In this document: one piece after another, positions 36,104 through 47,721 of the stretch
Layout of the letters: the number at the start of each line of letters is the position of its first letter
How positions within the stretch are numbered: the stretch's first letter is position 1
From: Erythrocercus mccallii
Taxonomy: Eukaryota; Chordata; Aves; Passeriformes; Dicruridae
Direction of reading: 5' to 3'
NCBI GenBank assembly: GCA_013397435.1
Contig: VZRG01001676.1
Span: forward strand, 33,861-97,860
DNA length: 64,000 bases
The notes under the pieces: generated by a model
Told to the model about the DNA's origin: nothing
Databases searched by the model: none
The model's input: only the letters and a program-made list of their open reading frames with translations
Program-made: the position numbers and the translations under genes

Positions 36104-38884
36104 CGGAGGAGAAGAATGCACATCTGCAGGTGTGTCCTGTGCTCTGTGAGCACAAACTGTGTTTCTCCCTGCAGCCAGGGCCCCCAGCCTGCCTGGCCTC
36201 AGCAGTGCTGGAGGCAGAAGAGGAGAACAGGGAGATCCACATCACCGATCCAGGGACCCCGGGTTCTGCACTGAGAAAGTGCCTGCAGGAGTGCCCTTCT
36301 CCCAGCCAAATCCCCCCCTTTCCCTGCTGCAGTCACCTTCAGCTGGTAGCAGCAATTGGTGGAGGTTGCTTGGCTCCCCAGCTCCCTGCTGGAATGCTCC
36401 TGAGGCACACAGTCCTTGGATCACTGCCTGGCACCAGCACAGCCCCTGACCCCTCAGGGACAGCTCGGCCAGGATGCTTCCAGCAGGGGAAGTTTGACTG
36501 AAACCAATTTGGGCTGAAAGCAAGCAGAGATGTTATGCTGGTGACAGCAGCTGACTGCAGGAGAGGCTCTGATGGGAGCCCAACACAGCTCAAACTGCCT
36601 CAATAGGATCTGGAAAACAGCCTGGAGAGACACCTGTCATCTCCAGCAACACTCCCACAGCCGTGTGTGCATCAAACAAAGCCTGCAGAGTGTCGATTTT
36701 AGGGCTCAAAGGTGTTTAATTCACATCTTGTCTCCCTTGTACTTTTCTGATGTAAAATTCTTCCTATCTCCTTCCCTTCAGCCTTGTGGGTCACCATGTT
36801 CCCCATGCTGGGATTTTCCTGGGATCAGAAGGAACATGAACTGCGGCACAGGACCCGAGGGCAGAGGGATTTTGGCTGTCTCTGCTCCCTATGCAGATAA
36901 ACCCCATATAAACCCCATTTCCATTGACATTCAACTCTTTTTGTTCCACCAGCTCAGCTGTCCTGCCCCAGGGGGAGATTTCTGCATCCCACTGCCCCTT
37001 TCCAACTGCCTGGACATTGCCTACATGGAGAATCTAGCCATGCTCCAAGTCCCTTATAAACCATGAGGTCTGGGCTACATCCCACAGTTTTACCATTTTT
37101 ATGCAGTTATTGGCATTTCTGTGTTCAGTGAGAAGATAATCCCTGCTCCAGGAGCAAGGCCCTCAGCACCAGTGGTGAAAGCTGAGTGATGCCACCAAAT
37201 GTTGCTCCATCAGAATGAGATGCAGATTAATCTCCTCATCCTCATTTTACCTTTAATTCCTATTTTTTTCCCTTGATCCATGAGAAAACTTTCACCTGCA
37301 GCTCCCTCATGTCTGTCTGGGCTGCCTATGCAAGTAAATGGGGCAAACCTCCTCATTTGGGAAAGTTATTCCCTGCCTTTAGCTAATTTCCTTTCCTTCA
37401 GCTCTGGAAAACATTAACCAACAAGGTTCCAACCTTCATGGCTGAAAACAGTAGCTGGAAAATCCATTAGGCTGATATATTTATTATTAAAAATTGTGAA
37501 AGGACTGAGTCCTCATTAATCCCTAAATAGATCCAGAATATCTCCAGATTGTGTCTACATGAATACAAGCAGCCCATGGCTCTTTTCCCTTTTTTCTTTG
37601 TTAAAGCACAGAGCTGATCACTCCAAACCCTCTGTTTTTCAGGTGTCCTGGGCAGCATCTCATGAGGCTGAGGGGGTGAGCTCAGATGGAGCTCTCCAAG
37701 AAAGATGGGGCTTCCTTGGGAACCAGCCCCAGGAGAAGTTTGGAATACACTCCTGGAAATGATACAGCCAGAGACAATACAATGCTCATGTGACAAGGTG
37801 AATGATGGCAGCAGGGCAGGCTGTTGTCAGCCCTGCCTGGGGACGCTGGCAGGGCTGTCACTGCCAGCAGGGCCCTCACTCCAACAAGGAGCAACCAGCA
37901 CTTGCCGTAATTCACCATCCAGCCATGCACTGCGGGCAGGCTCCTTCCATGGGGCCCACCCAGCTCATCGGGAGCTGCCCAGCAAAGCCACTGGGGCAGG
38001 GCAGGGTCTTTGCTCAGGGTCTGGAACCCAGAGTGGAGTGAGAACGCTGCAGATCCTGCAGCACCAACTAGGTGTCCAAGGGGCGGCAGGGCCAGCTGGG
38101 CTGTGGCTCCAGGAGAGCTGCATGGCTCCAAAATGTTGGGCCAAATGTGAAGCCTGGAGGGCCAAACATTGAGGTGCCTCAGAGAAGAAAGTCCTCGGTG
38201 GGATTAAAGAACTTTGCTCCATTAGAGATGACCCTCTGGAATGAAAACCCCAGAAAATTGGGCAGGCCCTTGGAGGGAGAGGCTTGCAATCCTTCCTTCC
38301 CCACAGTGCTGGGAGGGGGCTCTGCCCACTCCAATTTGGAATGTCCTGGGCAACACCCCCTGTCCCTCTCCCCAGGAGGGCTCAGGAGCCTTGCCCAGCC
38401 TGATGGCTCCCATGAGTAGGAGAGTTCTTCCAACTCACAGCCCACATTTTCAGTATTGCTTCATTCCACCCCTTTATTTCTGATGAAACACTTGGTGGAA
38501 CAAGTACAATTGCTCCCTAGCCTGGATTTTCATGTTTTAATGGTGCTTAATTATTCCAGGAGAAACTTTTATTTTTCCTTCTCCTCTACCTTGCTTCTGC
38601 ACTTGATGCTTTCTCCTGGAGTTAAATTAGCACATTTCAGAAGGGAATATTGAGATTAAATCACTGCTGGGCAAGCTCTGCTCCAGGATTGATGATCCTT
38701 GGGCACAGCTTTTATTGGAGCTGCCAGCTCAGGCTATGGATTTATGGACCAAAGGGTTCTTTGGGCCAGGGGTGAGCCAGCGGTGCTGCAGCAGGCTGGG
38801 GACACGGGCCAGGCTGCCAGCCTTTGTCCCCTCCTGCAGCCACAAAAAGGATGGATGAGGGTGCTGGGGGTGATGTGAGCGTGG
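36104..38884. other. Intron or upstream DNA, no gene recognised
   Basis: No repeat family or exon recognised. Confidence 0.6.
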
Positions 38885-39055
38885 TGAGGCCCTGACACAG
38901 AGCAGCTGTGGCTGTCTCAGCCCTGGCAGTGCCCAAGGCTGGGTTTGATGGCGCTTGGAGCACTCTGGGACTGTGGAAGGTGTTCCCATGGCAGGGGTGG
39001 CACTGGATCCCTTTGAGGTCCCTTCCAACCCGGACCATCCTAGGATTCATCCTGG
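38885..39055 (+). mobile_element. CR1 LINE 3' fragment
   Basis: Plus-strand CR1: CAGAGCAGCTGTGGCTGTCT, then CCCATGGCAGGGGTGGCACT, then CCGGACCATCCTAGGATTCA. It is more diverged than the copy at 41.5 kb. Confidence 0.75.
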
Positions 39056-41452
39056 GCAGAAAGGGACATCCTGCAACCCTGCAGGCCCTGAGGAGGGCAC
39101 CCCACAGCCCAGCAGCAGGGCTGGCCCATCAGCACCTCCAGCCCCACCATCTGCTGGGATCCAAGGGCTCATTCCAGCCTCTCCCAGAGCCTGGGGTTGG
39201 CTGCAAACATCAGATGTAGGCACAGGTTTGGCACCAGGCCAGCCCCTTTCCTGCTGCCTCAAATGCCAGCATTTTGATTCAAGCTCATCTGCAAATGTTA
39301 AAAAAGCTGCAGCTTTGCAACAGAGTCCACCCTGGTGGAGCTCACTGAAAGGAGACCTTGAGGGAGGGGGAAAATCCCAGACTGAGAGTTCCCTTAACTG
39401 TTATCTCACTCAGCTAAAGGTACAGACACGAAGTGACACCCACAGAGATCTTTTCCCAGCTGAGACTCCAAACACTTGTGGCTTCCTTGGGGCCAGGGAA
39501 CATCCTGTGAACAGGAATTTTCACTTATACCCCTTGCAGGAAGGCTCCTCATCCCAGGAGCTTGTGTGAGGGGGGTTATCCCCAAAAACTCCCAGCAATG
39601 CCAATGTGGGAGAGAACAGCACCTCCTGTTCATGCTGCTGGGCAGGCTGGCTTTCCTCTCATTACTCAGAGCAGCTCTGGCACAGAGTGGAGCAGAACTG
39701 GATAAGGTTTCACCCTTCAGAGCCCACAAGACTTGGCCGAGTGCCTGCACAGAGTAAGGAACCCCAGCCCAGCCCCAAACCCACAATGAATCTCAGCAGC
39801 CAGGGCTGGGGGACTGTGTGTTTTGTTTTGCTCTTCGAAAGATAGCCCTGTAATTTAGTGACTCATCCATTCTCCAGCCTTTGTTGCTTTTCATTTTCAA
39901 CATCTTTAAGCTGTTTGTGGAGAATATGCTTATTTTTAGACTTCCCATCAGGGAGAGGCATCTGAGCTGATTCCGAGGGAAGAGCTCCATTGAGACTTCG
40001 GTGTCTGGGGTGTTAATGGGCAAATTTCCTGCTGGGGAGAGATCTCCTTCCCTTTCCTCACTGAACTGGAGCAGACAGGGATATTCAGGCTGTGCCCTGT
40101 TTGGTCTCCTGGGGTGCACCAAGCTCTGAGCTCCTGGAGGGAGGAGGAGGAGGATGGATGCAAGGAAAACTAACAAATGCTGGGGCATCAGGAACAAATG
40201 GGGGCCCCAGGATCTCAAATCATCCTTATGAACCTGAAAATCTCCATCCATGGTCCAGAAATTCTCTGTCCCATGGCGCAGGCTGGCAGCAGGAAGGGCA
40301 AAGGGGGAGAGCAGCCCTCAGCCAAGAGCCAACCCCCACTTATCTCCATTGCAGCAAATAATGAGTATTTCTGCTTAATTCAGATTTTTTTTTTTAAAAA
40401 AAAAGCAATGTTTCTATTTGAAAAAAAAAAAAAGTTGATTTTTTTTCCAGAAAATTGACAAAACAGAAGATGCTTTTTGAGTTAATGAATAGGTTTGGGG
40501 TTGGGTTGGTTTGTGAAGTCTGACACCTCTTCATTTCGGTTTGCAGCAAATTCTTGTAGGGAGCTTTAAAATGAAAGGAAATTTCAAAATGAAAATTCGC
40601 TCTGTAGCACTCCGAGCCAGGCATCTGATCAGAAAAAAAAGGGGGGAAAAAACGCCCAATCCTGCCTGCTTTTTTTGCTTTTTTTTTTAAATTTAATTAA
40701 GTCAATGGAGAACGGAAAGGCCTCAAATCAAAACCACACTGGCCCCAAACGTCTCCAAGGCTCCAGATGTGAATTCCTGCACCTTCTGCTGGCGAGCATG
40801 GCCTGGCTGTCCTCCAGCACTCAGGGCACAGCCCCTGCTCAGAAAGGAGAGCAGAGACCCAGGGATGTCCTGGAAAAGATCAGGAGGTGGCTCCAGTCCA
40901 TCCCTGGAATGTGGGATCATCCAGACCTGAGCTGAGCTCTCAGGGCACGTCCCACAGGCTCTGCTTTGCCACATGGTATTTGGGGTTTGCCATCCTGTGC
41001 CACCCCTGTCCCCACATGTCCCTCAGTGTCACAAGCTGGGCTCAGCCTTAGCACGGCCCCAGAGGCACTGCCAAGGATCAGGGAGCCTTTCCAGGCAACG
41101 TTTGTAATTCTGCAGAGAGCCAAAGTCCTAATGGATGGCTGGAAGTGCTCCATGGCTCCTGGCTGTCCCCTCCCAGCCTCCTGGCTGTCCCCTTCCAGGT
41201 GTCACTGGCAGGGCAGGGCTGTTCTGCTCTGCATTCCCCAGCAGCAACCCCAGGAGCAGCTCTGGCCATGTTTTACCTCCTGACACAGACACAGGACCAA
41301 AGGTGCTTAACTAGGAGCCCGGAGCTCTCTGCTCTGCCATCCCCACCCCACGGCCTCCTGGTGGCACAAAGGGCTCCCCTGGAGGAGCTGCACCCACCTC
41401 CCAACCTCGTGTTCCCAAAGCACTGCACCGTCTCTTTCCATTTCCTTAGATC
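39056..41452. other. Intron, no gene recognised
   Basis: The homopolymer-rich stretch and a second T-rich run near 40670-40690 are the only landmarks. Confidence 0.6.
40385..40433. repeat. Homopolymer-rich stretch
   Basis: T11 directly followed by A9, then an A13 run about 17 bases later. Confidence 0.85.
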
Positions 41453-41705
41453 ATGGAATCAGAGAGTCCCAGAATAGGTTGGGTTGGAAGGATTTTAAAC
41501 CCTATCCAGTGCCACCCCTGCCATGGCAGTGACACCTCCCACTGTCCCAGGCTGCTCCAAGCCCCAGTGTCCAGCCTGGCCTTGGGCACTGCCAGGGATC
41601 CAGGGGCAGCCACAGCTGCTCTGGGCACCCTGTGCCAGGGCCTCCCACCCTGCCAGGGAACAATTCCTGCCCAAGATCCCATCCAGCCCTGCCCTCTGGC
41701 TGTTA
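41453..41705 (-). mobile_element. CR1 LINE 3' fragment
   Basis: Reverse-oriented CR1 with GAATCAGAGAGTCCCAGAAT at the tail, GGTTGGGTTGGAAGGATTTT, the CCTGCCATGGCAGTGACACC block and the CAGGGGCAGCCACAGCTGCT block. It matches the copies at 1.5 and 16.6 kb closely. Confidence 0.85.
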
Positions 41706-42779
41706 AACCAGAGGCTGTTAAACTTTGTCCTAGCAATCCATGCTAAACTCAAGGATGGTTCTTTGGTTGCAGCTAAAATTTTCCATGAACCAAAGGGAAA
41801 CTTCCAGGGGGGCTTTGGGGTGAACCCCAGAAGAGCATCCCAAGCCCTGGATGGAGGCACTGATGGAGCAGGAGGGGAACACACCTCGGCTGAAGCACAG
41901 GAGAGCTGGATTCCCTGGCCAGAGGCTCAGGAACAGCCCCTTTGGAGGAGCTGGCTCAGGGAACACAAGGCAGGAGGGTCAGTGTGCCCAGGCTGGGGGG
42001 GACAGTGACAATAGGCTGGGTCTATTCCATTATACTGGGCCAGATGCCCCAGCTCTCCATCCACCATCCCAAGCTGGGAGCACCTGTCCCAGGAGGGAGG
42101 GCCTGAGCAGCAGAACTGGAGATAATCCAGCTGTGTTAATCACTGAGTGCTTGGGCCCAGAAATGCAGTGGCTTAAGAGAAAACCTCACTGTATTTTTTT
42201 TAAATGAAAACCTTTCTGCAATACATTCAACTCAGAATGTACCTGCTCAGTCCACGGATTGCAGTGCAGGTATGAGGCAAATACATGGTCGAAAGGAGAT
42301 AAACACCGTGTCCTCCTGCATGGCCTCAGGAGACAAATTCCCCATTTAGAAAGCCAATAAAAACATATTTCTTTTAGAACAACTGCATTCATGGCACATT
42401 GTTTCTCTGAGAAAAATATGTTAGTGACTTTGAACTCCTTCAATGCCATCCAGAACATATTTTTTCCCCCCAAAGTGTCTTGAAAGTAGCAAAAAATACG
42501 AAAGAATTAATGACTGTTAACAGCTGAAACAGATGGTCTGCTGTGAGTCCCCACAGCCTCATGCAACTGTGAGTCAAGCCATTTTTCAAAATGGTGAAGA
42601 AAGAAAAGTAATAATAATAATAATAAAAAAGTCAATTTCCAAGGCTACCAGGCTTCCAAAATTCCACTCGGACTTCCCAGGCACGAGGCAGCAGGAAAGG
42701 AGGGGCTGGCTCGATTTGGACCCACCTTTGGCTCCAGCCCAGAGTCCCTTTGCCCTCACGGGAGATTCTGAGGGCCCGT
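41706..42779. other. Intron just past the 43 kb exon
   Basis: The part at 42180-42500 is AT-rich. A minus-strand frame there has no ATG-proximal or splice support. Confidence 0.55.
42609..42625. repeat. (TAA)n microsatellite
   Basis: Five to six TAA units followed by A6, just outside the 43 kb CpG island. Confidence 0.85.
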
Positions 42780-42883
42780 ATGGGTTCAGCTGCGCCTGGG
42801 GCGGGGTTCTGCTCCAGGGTTTGAACCGGGGTTCCCCCCCGCCGCCACATCCCCCCCCAGGCCCACCCTCGGGAGCAGGAGCG

Positions 42884-42905
42884 TCCCTCCCTCCCTCCCT
42901 CCCTC
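42884..42905. repeat. (CCCT)5 microsatellite
   Basis: Five CCCT units, starting about 40 bp past the donor of the CALN1 long-isoform exon, inside the intron. Confidence 0.9.
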
Positions 42906-42945
42906 GCACCGCCGGGAAGGGATCGGAGAGGAGAAAAGCACTTGC

Positions 42946-43067
42946 CAGGAGGGGAACTCTGGTTGCCTGCTCCGCTGCGGCGGCTCCTCCTTCTCGCCGG
43001 GAGACTCATCCCCGCGGCCACCTTCATGCTTGGGCTGCCCCTCTGCCGGCTCCTGGATCAGCCCCAT
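42946..43067 (-). CDS. CALN1: CALN1 first coding exon of the long isoform
   Basis: The frame opening at ATG 43067-43065 begins MGLIQEPAEGQPKHE, is rich in Glu, Gly and Pro, and ends EEPPQRSRQPEFPSW. The long human CALN1 isoform has an N-terminal extension of the same length and pattern (acidic and glycine-rich, then EEPP, then a Phe-Pro-x-Trp end) before MPFHH. The exon gives 40 codons plus TG. Joined to the acceptor above 19810 it restores Trp-Glu-Lys-Met, as in mammals. That join needs a GC donor (TCCTG|GCAAGT, intron starting at 42945). A GT donor lies four bases on (CAA|GTGCTT), but it is weak and would need a different acceptor. The exon sits in a CpG island with a TATA-like box upstream. 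The extension probably changes only the cytosolic N-terminus. Gene assignment is firm; the exact donor is inferred. Confidence 0.85.
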
Positions 43068-43113
43068 CGGGCAGGCGAGTCTGCGGGGCCCGGGCGCTGG
43101 GCGAGCTCATCAT
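43024..43113 (-). other. Upstream ORF overlapping the CALN1 long-isoform start
   Basis: Two adjacent ATGs at 43113-43108 open a 29-codon frame that ends at a TGA at 43026-43024. It overlaps the main start at 43067 in a different frame. If the leader begins near the TATA-like box, ribosomes meet this frame first and would terminate past the main ATG, a layout that normally lowers translation of the main frame. The second ATG has A at -3, a moderate context. The translation effect is inferred. Confidence 0.4.
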
Positions 43114-43195
43114 GGGGCCAGGCGAGCCCGGAGCGCGACTCTGCGGGCGAGGAGCGACACAAACTTCAGCGCACGCACGGCGAGGATTTATCATT

Positions 43196-43203
43196 TATTT
43201 AAA
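43196..43203 (-). promoter_or_regulatory. TATA-like box upstream of the long-isoform exon
   Basis: TTTAAATA on the minus strand, flanked by ordinary CpG-island sequence, lies about 130 bases upstream of the ATG at 43067. If it works, transcription would start near 43165-43175 and give a leader of about 100 nucleotides. It is one AT-rich motif in a GC-rich island, so the call rests on position only. Confidence 0.3.
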
Positions 43204-44019
43204 CCTCGGCTCTCAATAATTCATGCGGGGGAGCGGGATAACAATGCGGCACCGAGCGGCCACATCTGGAACAGATGTTCAGTTCCCAGTAAAAGCGGGG
43301 CTTGCGGGGAATGCGCAATGCCACGGGAATGGTGCGCTCTGGGACGCAGCCCCGCTCCTCCCGGGGCACCAGCCGTGAGCTCGCGTGTTGGCAGTGCAGA
43401 GCTGGCACAGAGCAGAGGGAAGGGCCAGGGCTGGCTCCAGCTGCAGCCCGGGGCTGGGAGAGCTCAGACCCGCAGCTTCCACAGGCGTTCCCTGGAAGCA
43501 GATGGGCAGATGCTGGAAAGCCTCCTCCACCCATCCACACGGGCTTCGGTGATGCCCCCGGGCAGGAGCTCACTGCCACCGCTGCCAGCCTGCAGCGCCC
43601 CGCTCGGGGTCCCTGCGGCGGCCGCACCTCTGTGCCAGGAGCTGGCACCGGGAGGGGCTGAGCCCAGCCCGCGCTCCCGGGACGTGCCGGGACAGGAGGA
43701 GGCGCCGCGGCCACCCGCGCACCTTTCGTTGCCAGGTGTCCCTGCAGGGCACCACAGGAGGCTGTCCCCTCAGCGACTGTCACCTCTCCCGTCGTGACAC
43801 ACAAACCCTCCAAGCCTGACCATCCCCTGTGTGCCGTGTCCCCACGGGGCTCTGTGGCCACTGCCAGCCCACGCCCACAGCTGGAGTCCTCTCTGCGGCC
43901 AGAACGAACCAGCGTGGCCATGCCAGGGCCTCTCGTGGCTCGGGCCTGGCTGCCCCTGACCCCGTTCCTTTTGGGAAATCACCCACGAGGCAATGAGCAT
44001 TTGAACAGTGTTCACAGAC

Positions 44020-44105
44020 ACGTGGGGTGGTTGAGGGACCGTCCTGTGCAGGGCCAGGAGTTGGACTTCCACGATCCTTGCGCTCAGGATATTCCATGAA
44101 TCTCT
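44020..44105 (+). mobile_element. CR1 LINE tail
   Basis: Plus-strand 3' end: GACCGTCCTGTGCAGGGCCA, then GGAGTTGGACTTCCACGATC, then GCTCAGGATATTCCATGA. The start is uncertain. Confidence 0.65.
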
Positions 44106-45484
44106 GACTCTTCGGCCAGGCTCTCACTATGACCTAACAGACTCTTTATTCCTTGCCCTTTGCTGGCGCCGGTGCTCCATTCATGCCCGTCGTTCTCCTT
44201 CCTGACACCGGCTCCGTGCCAGGCGCGGTCCTGTCCCCTCCCTGCTGTCCCCTGCCCATCTGTCACTCACCAGCTGGCCTCGCTCTCCCTTTCTGTGGAA
44301 GGAGAAATGAAAGCAACAATTTCTCTGCCTGCAATCGCACAACACCTCAAGCACCTGAGCTCTGACCCAGACCTCCAAGGTGTATTATTATTAATTACAA
44401 TTATGGTTATTACTACCAGCACTGTTATCCCAGCCCTCTGAGGACACCTTCTTGATACAGTCCTTATGTTTTGGGACACCTCTTTTATCTCTGTGATTTG
44501 CAACACCTCCTCTGATATCTGAGCTCCTCTCTTTTGGTAATACCAATCTGGAGATGACTTTCAGTGCAAATTTTCTTCCTGAAAATAAATTTTCTTCTTG
44601 TTCCTCTTCCTAAATGTGAACCTTGCACTTTACCCTGCCAGTCAACCACTTAATGCCAGTCAGAAATGGACTTTCTTTTTTCCTAGATAATGACTGATTT
44701 TGCAGATTGGATAATGAAATAAGTAATCCCATTAGCAGCCCATTAATCAGTGGTGAGCAGTGAGTAACACCGAGTGCACGGCTGTCAACTCCTCCTGAAG
44801 GACAAGGGAAGGGGAACTGGGCAGAAATGGGGAAACCACTCAAAATCCAGTCCCCTGCTCCCCATGTTTCTTTTTTACCACCGAGTGGCCAACAATCAGT
44901 TCTTTCCCTGGGTGGTCCAGCCTTGTGACAGCCTGTCCAGATTAGGTATCTGTGCTCGGTAGATTCCCTGCACATCCCAAATCCTGCTGAATTCCACACT
45001 TAGCAGGAAGTCATTTCCTTCATTTCTGTCCCTGCCTCGTGCAGGATGTGAAAAAAGAGGGAGGAATCCAGGAGTGCAGTTCCCTGCAGTGCCATTAAGG
45101 GTGGTGGTGGCGGAACATGGCCACAGCCGCAGCAGGAGCTGTCCCCGTGTCCCTGGCTGTGCCTGAGCCGCGTTCCCGAAAGGAACGGGCGCGGTGCTGG
45201 AGCAGGGGCTCCCCGCTGTCCTGCCAGCGGGTGAGAAACAGGAGATGCTGGAGCAGATAAGCAATGAACATCTGAGCAGGGTCACCCCTGGGAGAGAGCA
45301 GCCAGCGGCTCCTCCTGGAGCGCAGCCGTCCCTGCGCCTCCGATTTCTGTCTCGCTTTGTCATCTCCACCCACAGAGAATGTGACACCCCTGGGTCTCCA
45401 ATCCCAATCCAGACACAGCTTTCTCAAGGGACTGCTCAGCTGTTTCACGCAGCTGCCGACAGCTCCCCTCCATCTTCCAATCCC
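44106..45484. other. Upstream of the 43 kb promoter, no gene recognised
   Basis: No repeat family recognised; a short ATTATTATTAATTA word occurs near 44385. Confidence 0.6.
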
Positions 45485-46140
45485 AGGATCACTGAGTTTG
45501 GAAAAGACCTCCAGGATAAAGCCCAAGCTGTACCCCATCCCCACCTTGTCCCCAGCCCAGAGCACCAAGTGCCACGTCCAGGATTTTTTTGGGGCACCTC
45601 CAGGGATGGAGACTCCAAGCCTCCCTGGGCAGGCCCTTCCAATCCTTGACCACTCTTTCCACGGGGAAATTCCCCCTGATGTCCCACCTGAGCCTCTCCT
45701 GGCCCAGCCTGAGGCCGTTCCCTCTCCTCCTGTCCCTGTTCCCTGGGAGCAGAGNCAATCCTTGACCACTCTTTCCACGGGGAAATTCCCCCTGATGTCC
45801 CACCTGAGCCTCTCCTGGCCCAGCCTGAGGCCGTTCCCTCTCCTCCTGTCCCTGTTCCCTGGGAGCAGAGCCCGAACCCCCCGGCTGTCCCCTCCTGGCA
45901 GGGAGTTGTGCAGAGCCACAAGGTCCCCCCTGAGCCTCCTTTTCTCCAGGCTGAGTCCCTTTCCCAGCTCCCTCAGCTGCTCCTGGGGCTCCCGCCCCTT
46001 CCCAGCTCCATTCCCTTCCCTGGACATGCTCCAGCCCTGCAGAGTCTTCCTTGGAGGTGCCCAGAACTGGACAGAGGACTGAAGGTGCCTCATCCTCAAG
46101 GTGTGGCCTCAATCTTTGTGCCAGGTGCCACAGTAGGGGT
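45485..46140 (-). mobile_element. CR1 LINE, 3' part, interrupted by an assembly duplication
   Basis: A reverse-oriented CR1 related to the copy at 35.5 kb, sharing TCTCCTGGCCCAGCCTGAGG and AGTTGTGCAGAGCCACAAGG. Internally a 115-bp segment appears twice around a single N at 45755, so the true element is about 115 bp shorter. The long minus-strand frames here are CR1 frames stretched by the duplication. Confidence 0.88.
45640..45870. repeat. Perfect 115-bp direct duplication flanking one N
   Basis: Bases 45640-45754 and 45756-45870 are identical over all 115 positions, separated only by the N at 45755. Two contig ends that overlap but were joined by a placeholder base would look like this. A real tandem duplication with no mismatch and a gap exactly at the junction is much less likely. 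Confidence 0.9.
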
Positions 46141-47721
46141 TTTAGGATGAGCTCCATCGTGGATAAACACCACCCTGAACTGCTGAGGACCTTTCCCCAG
46201 GAGTACTCACTCTGGGAGAGAAGAAGATCAGGAACAACAACCCTAAAAATAAAAGTTATCAAAGAGAAGACTGAACCCTCTGAAACACCTCCTCTGTGCT
46301 CACCTCCAGCCCATCTCACATCACCCCAGTGAGGCTGTGACAACCTCAGTGGCCCCTGTGTCTGTGAAAGGGTTAATTGGGAAGGCATTTTCCGCCCAGC
46401 CCCCTCACTGGCCCAGCACTGCGAGCTCCTGGCCCTGGGCTCCCTCTCCTCCTTCTCGCTCTCCGTGCCAATGGAAGCACGGAGCCAGCGCCGATGGTGA
46501 CTCACGGAGCCGCGCTCGTCTCGGCACATCCCTCCGTGGCATTCGGGTGACGCTTGTCTCCAAAACGTGCTGCTGGGGAGAGGCAGGAGGAGCACAAACA
46601 CAGGCACGGAGCAGAGGTGGGGCTGGGTCCGAACCGGGGGTGACACCGCTTTCTTTTCTTTCCGATGGCAGATAATCAATTCTGCTCATAAGAGGAGAAA
46701 CTCAGCTCCAAGGAAAAAGAAAGGTCCTCACATCACTTCTTCCATCGGGCTGACACCTCTTCATCTCGGGGAATTTAACATCTGTTACATAATTCAGGGA
46801 ACATGTGGTTATTTTCCAGGCTTATTAATAGCCCAAACCCCACAGCTTAAATGAAAATGAGCAGCTGCTCCAGACTTCACCTCTGGAGAAGGGGCTGGGA
46901 GCAGGTACTGGGGCTGGCTGGGGCTCAGGTCTCCCTCACGCCACAGCTCCTCCTGACAAGAAAGGACAAGGCTTGGACTGATGCTGAGACAGCTGCACTC
47001 CCACATTCCCCCCAGTGCTTCTTTCACTTCTCATTTTTCTTTCCAGGAGAGGCAGAGGATGGTGGAAAGGATCACTGATATGAGAAAGACTTGGGGAAGT
47101 GCAGAGAGGAGGGGAGGGAGGCAGTGGATCATTGTACCATTCATCCCAAAACACTTCCATTCACAGGTCACTTCTAAGATGTCCAACAGGGCCTACAAGT
47201 ACTTCCCTGCCGGGATTTAATCCTGAATGCCTGAGCTGCCCTCTCACTTGAGGAACAGGCTAAAGGAAGGCCCTTGGCACCTGGACAGAAGGTGGGGAGG
47301 TTGTCTATGGCCCTGTTCCTGTCGGGATGGAAGGGCAGTTCCATGAGCACTCCTCTCCACACCAGAACGGTGCCTTGGATGCTCCCGGATGTTTCCAGGT
47401 GGGATTCAGGTAAAGGTGAGGCTGTGGCTGCGACACACAACCCACAGCTCAACATCAGGCAAAGGGAGAGACAAAACCCCCCAGCCACCTCCAGGCCACC
47501 CAGGGATCTGTTCATGGGTCACACAAATGATCTCCTCACTCTCTTGATGGTCTTAGCAGAACCCAAAGTTCATCTTGATTCAGTCCCAAATCCCTCTGTG
47601 GCTTTAACCCAGCACAGAAAACCCAAACTCAACAAAGAATGGGGACTGGTGAGAACCTGTTCATTTCCTGGCAGTCAATAAAAGCCAGGAAGATCTGCCC
47701 AGAAGGGGCAAGGTCACCAGA
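46141..47721. other. Intron of the distal transcript, no gene recognised
   Basis: A modest CpG cluster at 46480-46560 includes a TGACTCAC word; it is too small for an island. Confidence 0.55.

Larger units (their letters stand above)
42780..43760. promoter_or_regulatory. CpG island over the CALN1 long-isoform first exon
   Basis: CpG density is high from about 42780 to 43360 and again at 43550-43740. The island spans the coding first exon at 42946-43067 and its presumed leader. It also holds a CCCT microsatellite and C-runs near 42835-42860. The open frames on the plus strand here are antisense to the CALN1 exon and show no recognisable domain. Confidence 0.7.

Noticed and set aside
35492..36121. 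A 209-codon minus-strand frame
   Set aside because: Entirely CR1 LINE sequence.
42186..42473. A 95-codon minus-strand frame in an AT-rich block near 42.3 kb
   Set aside because: No similarity recognised, no splice sites in frame with CALN1, and within the expected chance range.
43030..43797. A 255-codon plus-strand frame over the 43 kb CpG island
   Set aside because: Lies antisense to the real CALN1 exon and shows no homology I recognise.
45489..46679. Minus-strand frames of 334 and 396 codons around 45.1-46.7 kb
   Set aside because: They run through a CR1 copy, the 115-bp false duplication and an N; the recognisable part is the standard CR1 3' frame.
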